Below, piece after piece: positions 43,402 to 52,819 of a stretch of DNA of 64,000 nt (position 1 is the stretch's first letter; each line of letters begins with the position of its first letter). The translations under genes were made by a program, and so were the position numbers. The stretch covers positions 62,001 through 126,000 of the forward strand of contig NZ_JAJIRO010000004.1 of NCBI RefSeq assembly GCF_025717535.1, given 5' to 3'. The DNA is from Paucibacter sp. Y2R2-4. GTDB lineage: Bacteria; Pseudomonadota; Gammaproteobacteria; Burkholderiales; Burkholderiaceae_C. The notes under the pieces are model-generated. The model was not told where the DNA came from. It did not search any database and saw only the letters and a program-made list of their open reading frames with translations.

Positions 43402-43767
43402 ATGACTTCCATCGACAAATCCATCCCGGTCTTGCCCAGCCGCTCTTTGCCGCGGACCATCACCTTCTACGAGAAGTTGGGCTTCTCAGGGCTGCTGCTC
43501 GCCTCAGGTACCTACGCAATCCTGAGCCGAGGCGACTTGGAGCTTCATTTCTTCCCGCATCCCGAACTGAAGCCTGAGGCTTGCTACGCGGCTTGCTATA
43601 TGAGAGTTGCGGACGTCGATGCCTTGCACTCGGCTTTTGCATCGGCAGGTCTGCCGACACAAGGGATACCCCGCATGGAAGGGGTCGAGAACAAACCCTG
43701 GATGATGCGAGAGTTTGCGCTGGTCGACGAAAACGGAAACCTCGCCAAATTCGGCCAAGTCATGTAG
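43402..43767 (+). CDS. Glyoxalase/bleomycin-resistance-like protein
   Basis: 121-residue protein of the vicinal-oxygen-chelate fold: PVLPSRSLPRTITFYEKLGFSG, LELHFFPHPELKPEACYAACYMRVADVDALH and REFALVDENGNLAKFGQ (in pieces) match bleomycin-binding proteins. The metal-binding His/Glu set of glyoxalase I is not complete, so binding or sequestration of a small molecule is likelier than catalysis. It is the last gene of the coupled group. A drug-resistance role is plausible but unproven. Confidence 0.87.
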   Translation: MTSIDKSIPVLPSRSLPRTITFYEKLGFSGLLLASGTYAILSRGDLELHFFPHPELKPEACYAACYMRVADVDALHSAFASAGLPTQGIPRMEGVENKPWMMREFALVDENGNLAKFGQVM

Positions 43768-43958
43768 CCAGCCAGCACGGCCGAGAACCGCGGCGCCAGG
43801 CACGGCAGCCAAGCGGAGCCTAAGCCGAGACAAAGTGGCGGCCGGGCTCTGCCATCGTCACGTTCGGTGCTGCGCCCCTCGAGCTTCAGCTCTGAAGCCG
43901 CCGACTTTGAGAGTTAACCTTATCATTCGAGACCATAGCTGCTCGCCCATATCGCGCC

Positions 43959-43975
43959 CACTGCAGCCCGCAGTG
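43959..43975. promoter_or_regulatory. Small hairpin upstream of the CPBP gene
   Basis: CACTGC/GCAGTG around AGCCC, 38 bases before the protease start, without a U-tract. Its role is uncertain. Confidence 0.25.
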
Positions 43976-44013
43976 CTCGATGACTGCCATCCACTTCGAC
44001 GGGGAACGCAAAG

Positions 44014-44910
44014 ATGACCACACCTGCGAACGCGCAGCCCAAACTTGCACAACGCATGCTCAGTTCACCCCCCGTTCGCGTCCTCTTGCTCGGGTTCATC
44101 TTGCTGCTGTTCATGTCCCTGAACACCGATGCGATGAAAAGCTATGCCGGTGAACCTGTCAAAGCGGTCATGCACATCGTCGCCTTGGCCATCGCCGGTT
44201 TCGCGGTGTATGTGGGCTACGCCGGGTTTTTCGAAAAACGTGCCGTATCGGAACTCGCCTTGCCCGGCTTCGGTCGAGAACTCGGCTTTGGTCTGCTCAT
44301 CGGGGCCAGCTTGTATGCCGCCTGTGAAGTGATCCTGATGGCGCTCGGCATCTACCGAATCGTGGGTTTGAATCCCTTCAGCTATATGGTTCCGGCGATT
44401 GCCATGGCGATCAGTTCAAGTGTCTTTGAGGAGCTGTTGTTTCGAGGCGTGCTGTTCGGCGCGGTCGAGCAGTGGTTGGGCACTTGGGCAGCCCTGGTGG
44501 TGTCCTCGCTCGTATTTGGCCTGACCCATCTGATCAACCCGCAGGGCACGATTGAAGGCGCACTGTTCATCGCCGTCGAAGCCGGTGTCTTGCTGGCTGG
44601 AGCCTATATGCTGACCCGCAGGCTATGGGTCAGCATCGGCTTCCATATGGCCTGGAACTACACGCAGTCGGCCATTTTCTCCGGCATCGTCTCCGGCAAC
44701 GAGGCTCAACAAGGCCTGATCCGATCCACCGTGAACGGCCCCAACTGGCTGACGGGAGGCAGCTTCGGCGTCGAGTCATCGGTACTTGCGCTGCTGCTCT
44801 GCACCACGACCGGCCTCGTGATGGTGGTGATGGCCGCAAAGCGCGGCAAGGTCTTGCCGCCGATTTGGAAGCGCCCGGTCAGCCCCGCAGCCACTCGCAA
44901 GGCGGCCTAA
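44014..44910 (+). CDS. CPBP family intramembrane protease
   Basis: 298-residue polytopic membrane protein of the CAAX-protease/bacteriocin-processing family. The diagnostic motifs are present: EELLFRGVLFG with Glu139-Glu140 and Arg144, then SLVFGLTHLINP with the second histidine, and FHMAWNYTQSAIFSG as the third. About eight helices are visible. Members cleave within membranes or give immunity to bacteriocins. A weak GGGGAA precedes the ATG. The base composition is closer to the chromosome average than the four genes to its left. Confidence 0.92.
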   Translation: MTTPANAQPKLAQRMLSSPPVRVLLLGFILLLFMSLNTDAMKSYAGEPVKAVMHIVALAIAGFAVYVGYAGFFEKRAVSELALPGFGRELGFGLLIGASLYAACEVILMALGIYRIVGLNPFSYMVPAIAMAISSSVFEELLFRGVLFGAVEQWLGTWAALVVSSLVFGLTHLINPQGTIEGALFIAVEAGVLLAGAYMLTRRLWVSIGFHMAWNYTQSAIFSGIVSGNEAQQGLIRSTVNGPNWLTGGSFGVESSVLALLLCTTTGLVMVVMAAKRGKVLPPIWKRPVSPAATRKAA

Positions 44911-44985
44911 GCCTCGAATCGATTGGGCACACTGGGCAGACGCGCTGATCTGGAAGCTTGACCCGCAAAGGCAGCAAGACTGAAT

Positions 44986-45417
44986 ATGGCTCGCGTTTTC
45001 GAAAAGCTGAATTTGAAAGCACAAGACGAGATCCTCCTTGTCAACGTGCCGCCCTCCTTCGAGCCAGAGTTGCTGACGCTGCAGGGTGTGCGTGTTCTGC
45101 GTGATCCCAAGCAGGCCAAGTCGCTTCGATTCGCTCTGGCCTTCACGACTCAGCAAGCCGAGCTCGATGCCTTGAGCCAGCTCCTCACGGGCAAGGCCGA
45201 GGGCGACGCGCTGATCTGGTTTGCTTACCCCAAAGGCAGCTCCAAGTGCTTCAAATGCGATTTCAACCGGGATACGGGGTGGGACTCCATGCGAAGCGCG
45301 GGCTTCGATACCGTTCGGCAGATATCGATCGATGAAGACTGGACGGCGCTGCGTTTCAGGCGGTTGGAGTTCATCAGATCAAGCAGCCCGGCCAAGACCC
45401 GCGTTGTCGGCGAATAG
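44986..45417 (+). CDS. DUF3052-like protein
   Basis: 143 residues. The order of motifs KLNLKAQDEILLVNVPPSF, FALAFTTQQAELDAL, DALIWFAYPKGSSK and SIDEDWTALRFRR matches the DUF3052/YdeI-like family, small cytosolic proteins often found beside stress or resistance genes. Two cysteines (KCFKC) sit in the region after the PKGSSK motif and could bind metal. No enzymatic role is known. It lies 75 bases after the CPBP gene. Confidence 0.78.
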   Translation: MARVFEKLNLKAQDEILLVNVPPSFEPELLTLQGVRVLRDPKQAKSLRFALAFTTQQAELDALSQLLTGKAEGDALIWFAYPKGSSKCFKCDFNRDTGWDSMRSAGFDTVRQISIDEDWTALRFRRLEFIRSSSPAKTRVVGE

Positions 45418-45496
45418 GGCTAGTCTCTTATTCAAGCGGTGCACCCGGGACGTGCATCATGGCAGTCAAAGAACTTGAGAGAAAGGCCACTCGACC

Positions 45497-45772
45497 ATGT
45501 CCATTGAATTGAGCAAAGAAGCCCGCAAAGAAGCAATAACCTCGATCGAGCGCTATTTCAGAGAGCAGATGGACGAGCCCATTGGCAATATCGCCGCGGG
45601 CGGGCTTCTGAGCTTTTTTCTCGAGGAGATCGGCCCAAGCATCTACAACCAGGCTGTTGCCGATGCGCAAGAGAAGTTGCAGGCCCGTGTCTTGGAGCTG
45701 GACATCGAAGTGCACGAAGACGAGTTCCAGTACTGGCGCAAATACGAGCGCCAAGGCAAGGGGCGCAAGTGA
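45497..45772 (+). CDS. DUF2164 family protein
   Basis: 91 residues, full length for DUF2164: IELSKEARKEAITSIERYF, then EPIGNIAAGGLLSFFLEEIGPSIYNQAVADAQ and a charged C-terminus. It is a small cytosolic helical protein of unknown function. A stem-loop about 50 bases after the stop may end its transcript. Confidence 0.9.
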   Translation: MSIELSKEARKEAITSIERYFREQMDEPIGNIAAGGLLSFFLEEIGPSIYNQAVADAQEKLQARVLELDIEVHEDEFQYWRKYERQGKGRK

Positions 45773-45823
45773 GGGGTCGAGTCGCCCAATGACCGGCCAG
45801 GGACCTAGCTCTATGGGGTCATG

Positions 45824-45846
45824 GCCCCGACAGCAACGGTCGGGGC
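45824..45846 (+). terminator. Stem-loop after the DUF2164 gene
   Basis: GCCCCGAC/GTCGGGGC around AGCAACG gives an 8-bp GC-rich stem, followed by TTGTGT rather than a clean U-tract. It is a possible weak terminator. Confidence 0.45.
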
Positions 45847-45919
45847 TTGTGTCTGCGGCTGCCCCCTTGACCTTGGTCTATAGACCCATCTTTAAGCTCG
45901 GATCGCACCTCAACAAAAA

Positions 45920-45935
45920 GCGCGCTCCGGCGCGC
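45920..45935 (-). terminator. Hairpin directly before an MBL-fold gene
   Basis: GCGCGC-TCCG-GCGCGC is preceded on the plus strand by AAAAA, so it reads as a terminator on the minus strand. It ends 7 bases before the start codon of the next plus-strand gene, where a ribosome-binding site would be expected. Confidence 0.4.
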
Positions 45936-45942
45936 CTCAGTC

Positions 45943-46893
45943 ATGCGATCCATTGTTCTGCTCTTCTTGCTGCTCACCCTCCACGGGCTGTTCGCAGCGC
46001 CACTGCACGCCGCAGCGAATGCAGCGCCCAGTGCCACAGCCATCGCCATACCCAGCAACTTGCCCGAGGTGGGCTTTGCCATCCTCAAGACCTCGCGCGT
46101 CGCGGTGCGAGAGGCGCTGTTGGTGCCAGGCGGCAGCCTCAGCAAGGAGATTGACTCCAACTTTTCGGCCTTTTTGATCAAGCACCGGGACGAGTACTTT
46201 TTGTTCGACACCGGCATGGGGCGCCAGATCGATGCCCAGTATCGTGCGGACATGCCCTTGGGCTGGCGGCCCTTTTTCAAGTACGAAGCGCCGGTGCGGC
46301 CGGCGCGGGAGCAGTTGGAGCAAGCCGGTTTCTTCACGCAAAACAAGACTCTGAGTCGGGTGATCCTCAGCCACAGCCATTGGGACCACGCCGGCGGCGT
46401 GCTGGACTTCCCCGAAGCCAAGATCGCCATCGCCCCGGCCGAGATGGCGCTGGTGAAGAACCCTTCGCGCGGGCCAGGTGGCAGCTGGGCTTCGCAGATC
46501 GGCAGCGCGGCCATCCAATGGGAGCCGCTGCAGTTCCAGGCCAAGCCCTACCGCGGCTATGCGCAAAGCCTGGACCTGTTTGAAGACGGCCGCGTGGTGC
46601 TGGTGCCCATGCCGGGCCACACGCCAGGCTCCATTGGCCTGTTTTTGACCGTTGACAGCGGGCAGGTCTATTTCTTCATTGGCGATGTGGCCTGGACGGT
46701 GGAGGCCATCAAGGCCGGCGCGCCGAAGTTCTGGGCCGCCAGCGCCGTGGTCGACGGGCATGCCGAGCAAACGCACAAGAGCGTGGCGCAACTGCGCGCC
46801 ACGCTGCAGCAGGAGCCTGGTCTGGTCTTGCTGCCGGCGCATGACAGCGCAGTGCAAGATCGGCTGGGCTACTTTCCGCAGTGGGTCAAATAG
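45943..46893 (+). CDS. Exported metallo-beta-lactamase-fold hydrolase
   Basis: 316 residues with a signal peptide (about 1-25). The zinc motif SHSHWDHAGG (His144, His146, Asp148, His149) is complete, followed by MPGHTPGS with the third-site His, GDVAW and DGHAEQTHKS, and a late His in LLPAHDSAV. The layout resembles acyl-homoserine lactonase-like MBL proteins (AttM/AiiA group) rather than beta-lactamases. The substrate is unknown. No ribosome-binding site is visible, and a hairpin sits at that position. Confidence 0.9.
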   Translation: MRSIVLLFLLLTLHGLFAAPLHAAANAAPSATAIAIPSNLPEVGFAILKTSRVAVREALLVPGGSLSKEIDSNFSAFLIKHRDEYFLFDTGMGRQIDAQYRADMPLGWRPFFKYEAPVRPAREQLEQAGFFTQNKTLSRVILSHSHWDHAGGVLDFPEAKIAIAPAEMALVKNPSRGPGGSWASQIGSAAIQWEPLQFQAKPYRGYAQSLDLFEDGRVVLVPMPGHTPGSIGLFLTVDSGQVYFFIGDVAWTVEAIKAGAPKFWAASAVVDGHAEQTHKSVAQLRATLQQEPGLVLLPAHDSAVQDRLGYFPQWVK

Positions 46894-46901
46894 GCAAGTG
46901 C

Positions 46902-48296
46902 TCAGGGCGGGGGTTCACGCAAGCGAGCCAAGACATGCTGCAACTGCAGAAAAGACTCGGCGCTGTGCAAGGCGCGGGTGCCGGCGGTCTGCAACTCGCG
47001 CACATCTTGCGCCTCGATGGTGAAGGCGGTGGGCACGCGCAGCAGGCGGTCGCGGATGCGGTCATCGCGTTCGTCGTGCAGGCTCAGGTTGACGACGTGC
47101 AGTTGCGCATCGGCAGCAAAAGGGCTGCCCGGCTGGCCGCGGGTGCGGGCTAACTCCTGCCGCCAGCGCAGCAGGTCATCGCTCAATATGCCCAGCGTGA
47201 CCTGCGAATCGCGTGCGCCCGCGCCGAAGATCAGCGACTCCAAAACCTGCCCGGTAGTGGGCACGCGGTCGCTGCTGTCGATGCGCTCGGCCAGGGCACG
47301 CTCGGAGTTCACCGTCACCAAGACCAACTGGCGAATCGAGCCCGGCGGCGCATCGGCAAAGTTGGCGTGCATGGAGCCGCTGGCCACCAAGCGGTCCAGC
47401 ATCAGGCGCACGCCCAGGTTGTCGGTCACGCCGCCGTCGACCAAATGCACAAAAGGCCGCTCGGCAGCATTGCGGTAGCCCTCCACCGAGCGTTTCAGCA
47501 GCTGAGTGCGATAGCTGTGCTCCCCGTCCTGCAGGGTGCGCACCGGTCCAAGCGGGCAATGGCCGGCATAGTTGCGCACTGTCACCGGCGAGAGCAGCAG
47601 AGGTACGGCCGATGAGGCGGCGACGGCAAACGACAGCGGGGTGTTGTCCAGGTCGGAGCAGATCAGCTCAAACTGCTCGGCGGTGAAGTCAAAGGGCGCG
47701 CCGGTGGTGAGATCGGTGGCGGTGATCATCAACTCGGGCGCACCGGGACGTCGGCGCGCATCGGCAAAGCTCATGCCGCGATAGAGCTCATCGAGGCGCT
47801 CGGCCAAGATTTGCGTGCGACCATACCAGGGCGAGCTGAGCTGATAGAGCCGCTCCGGCCAAAGCAATTCCCGCAGCAGCCGACCTTCAAACGGTGCCAG
47901 CAAAAAGTCGGACTCGAAGCGCTCCAGGCACTCATCACCAAAAGCTGCGAAATGCGCCGCCAAGATGCTGCCACCCGAAACGCCGCTGATCAGACTCACC
48001 TCATCGAGCAGATTGGTGCGGCGATCGGGCAGCTCAAACTCAGCGGCTTTCAAGCCCTTGAGCACGCCCAGGCCAAAGGCAGCGGCCCGCGCCCCGCCAC
48101 CGGAAAGTGCCACGGCCACCACCACCGGCCGAACGGGGCTGGCCTGGGGCGCGGCGGCGGCTTCTTGCGCGCTGACGGCGCGCGGCTGATTGATCCAAGG
48201 GCGATAGCTGGAGCAAGCACTCAGCAAAAAGCCTGCAGCCAACAGCAGCAAGGCCAGGTTCGCTCGCAGCAAGCCCTTCTTCATCAAACGGCCCAT
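46902..48296 (-). CDS. Patatin-like phospholipase lipoprotein
   Basis: 464-residue lipoprotein with lipobox LLSACSS (Cys28). The patatin domain has the oxyanion motif SGGGARAAAFG, nucleophile Ser107 in GVSGGS, and the catalytic Asp in VDGGVTDNLG. It should be an acyl hydrolase held at the outer membrane. The first ATG (48296) lies 3 bases after the stop of the efflux outer-membrane gene; a second ATG at 48284 (MKKGLL) is an equally good lipoprotein start. It is the last gene of the efflux operon, so it may be co-expressed with the pump, though a functional link is not established. Confidence 0.92.
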   Translation of the reverse strand: MGRLMKKGLLRANLALLLLAAGFLLSACSSYRPWINQPRAVSAQEAAAAPQASPVRPVVVAVALSGGGARAAAFGLGVLKGLKAAEFELPDRRTNLLDEVSLISGVSGGSILAAHFAAFGDECLERFESDFLLAPFEGRLLRELLWPERLYQLSSPWYGRTQILAERLDELYRGMSFADARRRPGAPELMITATDLTTGAPFDFTAEQFELICSDLDNTPLSFAVAASSAVPLLLSPVTVRNYAGHCPLGPVRTLQDGEHSYRTQLLKRSVEGYRNAAERPFVHLVDGGVTDNLGVRLMLDRLVASGSMHANFADAPPGSIRQLVLVTVNSERALAERIDSSDRVPTTGQVLESLIFGAGARDSQVTLGILSDDLLRWRQELARTRGQPGSPFAADAQLHVVNLSLHDERDDRIRDRLLRVPTAFTIEAQDVRELQTAGTRALHSAESFLQLQHVLARLREPPP

Positions 48297-48299
48297 GCC

Positions 48300-49733
48300 T
48301 CAGGCCGGTTGCCAGGCCCCTAAGGCCAGCTGGACTTGCACAAAGGCTTGCAGCGCTTGGGCCTGCTGTGACAGGCTGCGCTGCCGGGCGTCCAGGCGCT
48401 GGGCCTCGGCGGCCAAGGTCTGCAGCCTGGGTTCCAGGCCCGCTTTGTGGCGCTCGCGGGCATAACGCTCGGCTTCGGCGGCTGCGCGCTCAGCCATCTG
48501 GGCGTCTTGCCATCCGTTCAGCTGAGCACTCCAGCCGCGCAGCGAACTTTCGGCTTCGGCCAGAGCCTGCAGCACGGTGTGTTCAAACTGGGCCCAGGCC
48601 CGCTCGCTGCCCGCGCGGGCGGCGGCTTCGCGGGCTTGGCGCCGGCCCGCGTCCAGCCAATCCCATTGCAAGGCCGGGCCTAGGGCATAACGCATCGCCC
48701 CGGCTTGGCCTAGGCGAGAGGCGCTCTCATTGAGACCCACCGTGGCCGCCAGGCTCAGGCGCGGCAGATGAGCGCGCTCGGCCAACACCACCTGGCCCAG
48801 GCTGGCGCGCAGTGCGGCATCGGCGCGCGCCACCTGCGGCAGGCGCTGCAGCAAGCCATCGCTGGAAGGCAGCGTTTGCTCAAGTGGCAGAGCCGGTAAG
48901 GCTTGCGGATGGCGCAGCGCGGCCAGATCAGCATCGGGCGTCGCCGGCGCCTCGCCGCAAAGCAGCGCAATCACCGCCAAGATGCGCAGGGTTTGTGCCT
49001 GCAGACCGGCGCGCTCGGCGCGGCGCAGCGCCTGCTCGGCCTCGGCGGCGCGCAGCTCGCGGGCATCGGCCAAGCCGGCCGTCAAGCGCGCTTGCAATTG
49101 CTGACGGCGCAGCTCGGCCACGGCCAGCTGCTGCGCGCTCAAGGCCTCCAGCTGCTGCGAAGCGCGCAGCTGCACATAACGGCTGACCAGCTCGGCTTGC
49201 AACAGAGCCTGAGCCGCCTGCGCGTCAGAGTTGGCCATGTCCAGCTCGCGCTCGGCGACGGCCTGAGCGGTGGCGACGCGGCCAAACAGGTCCAGCTCCC
49301 AGCTCAAGCTTTGGCTCAGGCCTATCAAGCGTTGCTCTGGCGGGCGAACCAGGGGCTCCAAGCCATAAGGATTCACTTCAGGAATAGAAAGCCGCTGCGC
49401 TTGCGCGCTCAGGCCCAGACTGCCCTGCGGCCCGCCTTCGCGGCGCGCCAGGCCGGCCATCGCGCGAGCCTCTTGCACGGTGGCCAAGGCAGCTTTGAGT
49501 TCCAGGTTGCGGGCCACAGCCTTTTGCATCAGCGCGTTGAGCTGCGGGTCTTGCAGGGGCAGCCACCATGCGCTGACGAGTTGAGAGTCGGCTGTGCGCG
49601 GCAGCTCCGCCGCGCCCGGCAGGCGACTGTCATGACGGGTTTGCAGCGAGGGCAACTGGCTGGGCGCTTCGACGGCAGCGCAGCCGCCTAGCAGCAGCAC
49701 TGAAGCAAAGAGATGGGGGCGGATCGACAACAT
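48300..49733 (-). CDS. Outer-membrane efflux factor (TolC/NodT family) lipoprotein
   Basis: 477-residue channel of the tripartite pump. The start at 49733 gives a lipoprotein signal with lipobox LLLGGCAA. Two repeated OEP domains show the expected long helices: ELDLFGRVATAQAVAERELD in the first half and QWDWLDAGRRQAREAAARAG in the second. It forms the trimeric outer-membrane duct for the adjacent RND pump. It starts 20 bases after the pump stop. The frame extends further upstream inside the pump gene but is not the gene. Confidence 0.93.
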   Translation of the reverse strand: MLSIRPHLFASVLLLGGCAAVEAPSQLPSLQTRHDSRLPGAAELPRTADSQLVSAWWLPLQDPQLNALMQKAVARNLELKAALATVQEARAMAGLARREGGPQGSLGLSAQAQRLSIPEVNPYGLEPLVRPPEQRLIGLSQSLSWELDLFGRVATAQAVAERELDMANSDAQAAQALLQAELVSRYVQLRASQQLEALSAQQLAVAELRRQQLQARLTAGLADARELRAAEAEQALRRAERAGLQAQTLRILAVIALLCGEAPATPDADLAALRHPQALPALPLEQTLPSSDGLLQRLPQVARADAALRASLGQVVLAERAHLPRLSLAATVGLNESASRLGQAGAMRYALGPALQWDWLDAGRRQAREAAARAGSERAWAQFEHTVLQALAEAESSLRGWSAQLNGWQDAQMAERAAAEAERYARERHKAGLEPRLQTLAAEAQRLDARQRSLSQQAQALQAFVQVQLALGAWQPA

Positions 49734-49753
49734 GAGATGAGCGCTCGGCGAGT

Positions 49754-52700
49754 TCAGCGGGTAGCCGGAGCCTGAGGCGCCGGCACGCGGTAAAAGGTGG
49801 CGTAGAGAGCCGGAATCAGCCCCAACGTGATCAAGGTGCCCAGGGCCAAGCCGCCCATCATCACCACGGCCAAGCTGGTCCAGACCGAGCCGCCAAAGAG
49901 ATAGAGCGGCAGCAGGCCCAAGATGCACACCATCTTGGTCATCACGATAGGACGTAAGCGCTTGGAAGCCGCGTCTTCAATGGCACTGGCGGGCTCCATG
50001 CCGTGGGCAATGGCCTCGTCAATGGCGTCGAGCAAGAGCACCGCGTTATTGACGATGATGCCGGCCAGGGCCAGCAGACCCAAGGTGCCGACAAAGGTCA
50101 GCGTGGTGCCGCTGAGTTTGAGCGCCAGGGCCGCGCCGATGCTGACGAAAGGGATGCTGGCCAGCACGATCATGCTTTTGCGCAGGCTCTCAAACTGCCA
50201 CACGAAGAGCAAGAACATGGCCACCACGCAGACCGGCAGCAGGGCCAAGATGGCCTCATTGGCGCTTTGGTTTTCTTCGATCTCGCCGCCCAGGGCCACG
50301 CTGACGCGGCCATCGGCCTGCAGCTCTTGCAAGACCTTGTGCACTGATGCGGCCACGCCCTCGGCCGTCATGCTTTGGTGCTTGGCGTTGACGGTGACGG
50401 TGCGCTCCTGGTTGTGGCGCTGGATGACCGAAGGCTGCGAGCGCAGTGCCACCTTGGCGACCTGGCCCAGCGGCACGGCGCCAGAGCCGTCAGCCTTTTG
50501 AATCGGCACGGCGGCCAGTTGCTCGATGCGCTGGCGCCACTCGGCCCCACCGCGCAGCAGCACGGGCAGCACGGTGTCGCCTTCACGGAAGCCGGTCACA
50601 GCGCTGCCGGCGAGCAGCAGGTCCAGGCTGCGGGCGATGTCGCTGGTGCTGACGCCGGCCACGGCGGCTTTGGCCTGATCCACTTGCACGTCCACACGCA
50701 GGATCTGGCGTTCGGCGTCGCTGTTCACCTCCACCATGCCAGTCTGCGCCTGCAGCGCTTGCATCAGCTTGTCGGCGGCGGCGCGCTGGCTGTAGCCATC
50801 GCCGCTGCTGAGGCGGAACACGGCCAAGCCGGACTCCGACGAGCCCATGGAGAAGCGCTTGGGCTCAAAGCGAACTTCCGGGAAGCGCTCGGCCAGGGTC
50901 TGGCGCAGGCGCTCAATCGCCGCAGCATGGGTGCTGCTCGGGTCCAGCGTCAGCACCGCATAAGCACGGTGGCCGGCCGGTGTGGGCGGGTTCAGCGCCA
51001 AGATGAAACGCGGCCCCCCATCCCCCATATAGACCGCATGGCTGATCACTTCGGGGAAGGCCTTGCGCTCGCTCAGCGCTTTGCTGATAGCCGCCGTGGT
51101 GGCCTGTGTTTGATGGGTGCTGGCATCCGGGCTCAGCTCGATGGCCATTTGCAGCTGCTTGCGCTCGGAGGCCGGCATCAGCTCGGACGGCACATGCGTG
51201 AACAAATAGCCGGCCAGCGCCAGGAAGGCCAGCATGGTGCCGATATAGAGCGTCTTGTGGCCCAGCACCCAACGCACCTTGCCGCGGTACCAGCCCGTGA
51301 GCGCCTCAACAGCGCGAGCGGTACGGCTGAGCTCGGCATGGTGATGCGCAAAGCGCTGGCACAGCAGCGGCGTCACGGTGACGGCCAAGAGCAGTGAGAG
51401 CAGCAGCGCAATCGCCATCACGATGCCCATGCTGCGCAGGTACTCGCCGGTTTCGGTCTTGCTCAGCACCAGCGGCATAAAGGTCAAGATGATGGCCAGC
51501 GAGGACACCAAGAGCGGCACGAACATGGTGCGCCCCGCTTCCGCAGCCGCTTCTTCGCGCGGGTGACCCAGACTCAGGCGGCGCTCCATGTCTTCGGCCA
51601 CGACGATGGCGTTATCGACGAACAGGCCCAGGGCGATGATGATGGCGCCGATGGAGATGATGTGCAGGTCAATGCCCAGCAACTTCATGGCCACCAAAGC
51701 ACCCAAGACCGTGGTGGGCACGATGGCGCCGACGATCAGCCCGGTGCGCAGTCCCAGAAACAGCACCACCACGGCCATCACGATGACGGTGGTTTCCATG
51801 AAGACCTGACCCACCTGCTTGAGTTGCTTTTTGACGATCTGCGCCTGATCGGTGATGGGCACCAGGCCCATGCCCACCGGCAAAGCGCGCTCCAGCGTCT
51901 GCACCTTGGCGCGCAGGCGGTCGGCGAAGCTGGTGACGTTCAGGCCAGGGTCCATGGACACGGCCAGCACCACAGCGGATTGGCCGTTCACATAGGCCGC
52001 CGTTTGCGGCGGATCTTGCGGCACCCGCTCAATTCGGGCGAGCTGAGCCAGCGGCACGAAGCCGCCGCGCGGCAGGGCGATGGGCGTGCTGCCCAGTTGC
52101 TCCGGGCTTTCGGCATCGCCGCTCACGCTGATCGCCAGCTCGCTGCCGCCCACCTGCACAAAGCCGGCCGGGGCCAGCACATTGCGCTTGGACAGGGCCT
52201 GGGCAACAAGCAAAGGACTCAGTCCGCGCGCTTGCAAAGCAGCCAGGTCCAGCACAATTTGCACCTGCTCTTCACGCACGCCGTGCAGGCTCACCCGCTC
52301 CACACCGGGCAGTTGATAGAGCTGGTCGCGCAGCTGGCGCGCCTGGGTGCGCAACTCACCGGCGCTGTAGTCGGCGCCGGTCAGGCCCAGAGTGAGCACC
52401 GCGACGCGGCCGAACTCATCGTCCACCAAGGGGCCGATGGCGCCCTCGGGCAGCGCGGGCTTGAGCTCATTCATTCGCGTGCGCAGGCGCTGCCACACCG
52501 CCGGCAGGGCCGCTGGACTGACGTTCGCTTCCAACTCCACATAAGTGAAGGAAAAGCCGGGGCGCACCGTCGTTTTGACGCGTTTGACCTCGGGCAGAGA
52601 CAGGATGCTTTCTTCGGTGGGCCGGGCCACCAGTTGTTCCATGCGTTCCACCGAGGCCCCGGCCACCGAACTCATGACGGTGGCGGTGCGGATGGTGATT

Positions 52701-52819
52701 TGCGGCTCTTCGGTAGACGGGAAATCCAACGCCAGCCACAGGCCGCACAAGACCAGGGCCAGCGCGCTGAGGAAGGTGAAGCGGGGGCGCTTCAATGCCA
52801 AGACGGCCAAGCTGCTCAT
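49754..52819 (-). CDS. RND-family efflux permease
   Basis: Inner-membrane proton-driven exporter of 1021 residues. The order is as in the AcrB family: TM1 (about 13-30), periplasmic porter domain, helices from about residue 330 with ALGLFVDNAIVVAEDME in TM4 (Asp followed by Asn where AcrB has Asp-Asp, a common variant), and a duplicated second half ending in NNAVLLLDAIDEA and GLIPALYATFY. Partner genes on both sides supply the adaptor and the outer-membrane factor. Substrates could be drugs, solvents or metabolites. Confidence 0.95.
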   Translation of the reverse strand: MSSLAVLALKRPRFTFLSALALVLCGLWLALDFPSTEEPQITIRTATVMSSVAGASVERMEQLVARPTEESILSLPEVKRVKTTVRPGFSFTYVELEANVSPAALPAVWQRLRTRMNELKPALPEGAIGPLVDDEFGRVAVLTLGLTGADYSAGELRTQARQLRDQLYQLPGVERVSLHGVREEQVQIVLDLAALQARGLSPLLVAQALSKRNVLAPAGFVQVGGSELAISVSGDAESPEQLGSTPIALPRGGFVPLAQLARIERVPQDPPQTAAYVNGQSAVVLAVSMDPGLNVTSFADRLRAKVQTLERALPVGMGLVPITDQAQIVKKQLKQVGQVFMETTVIVMAVVVLFLGLRTGLIVGAIVPTTVLGALVAMKLLGIDLHIISIGAIIIALGLFVDNAIVVAEDMERRLSLGHPREEAAAEAGRTMFVPLLVSSLAIILTFMPLVLSKTETGEYLRSMGIVMAIALLLSLLLAVTVTPLLCQRFAHHHAELSRTARAVEALTGWYRGKVRWVLGHKTLYIGTMLAFLALAGYLFTHVPSELMPASERKQLQMAIELSPDASTHQTQATTAAISKALSERKAFPEVISHAVYMGDGGPRFILALNPPTPAGHRAYAVLTLDPSSTHAAAIERLRQTLAERFPEVRFEPKRFSMGSSESGLAVFRLSSGDGYSQRAAADKLMQALQAQTGMVEVNSDAERQILRVDVQVDQAKAAVAGVSTSDIARSLDLLLAGSAVTGFREGDTVLPVLLRGGAEWRQRIEQLAAVPIQKADGSGAVPLGQVAKVALRSQPSVIQRHNQERTVTVNAKHQSMTAEGVAASVHKVLQELQADGRVSVALGGEIEENQSANEAILALLPVCVVAMFLLFVWQFESLRKSMIVLASIPFVSIGAALALKLSGTTLTFVGTLGLLALAGIIVNNAVLLLDAIDEAIAHGMEPASAIEDAASKRLRPIVMTKMVCILGLLPLYLFGGSVWTSLAVVMMGGLALGTLITLGLIPALYATFYRVPAPQAPATR

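Noticed and set aside
41684-45942. Integron cassette array
   Set aside because: The many small low-GC genes suggested it, but no attC core pairs were recognised and several genes overlap, which cassettes do not.
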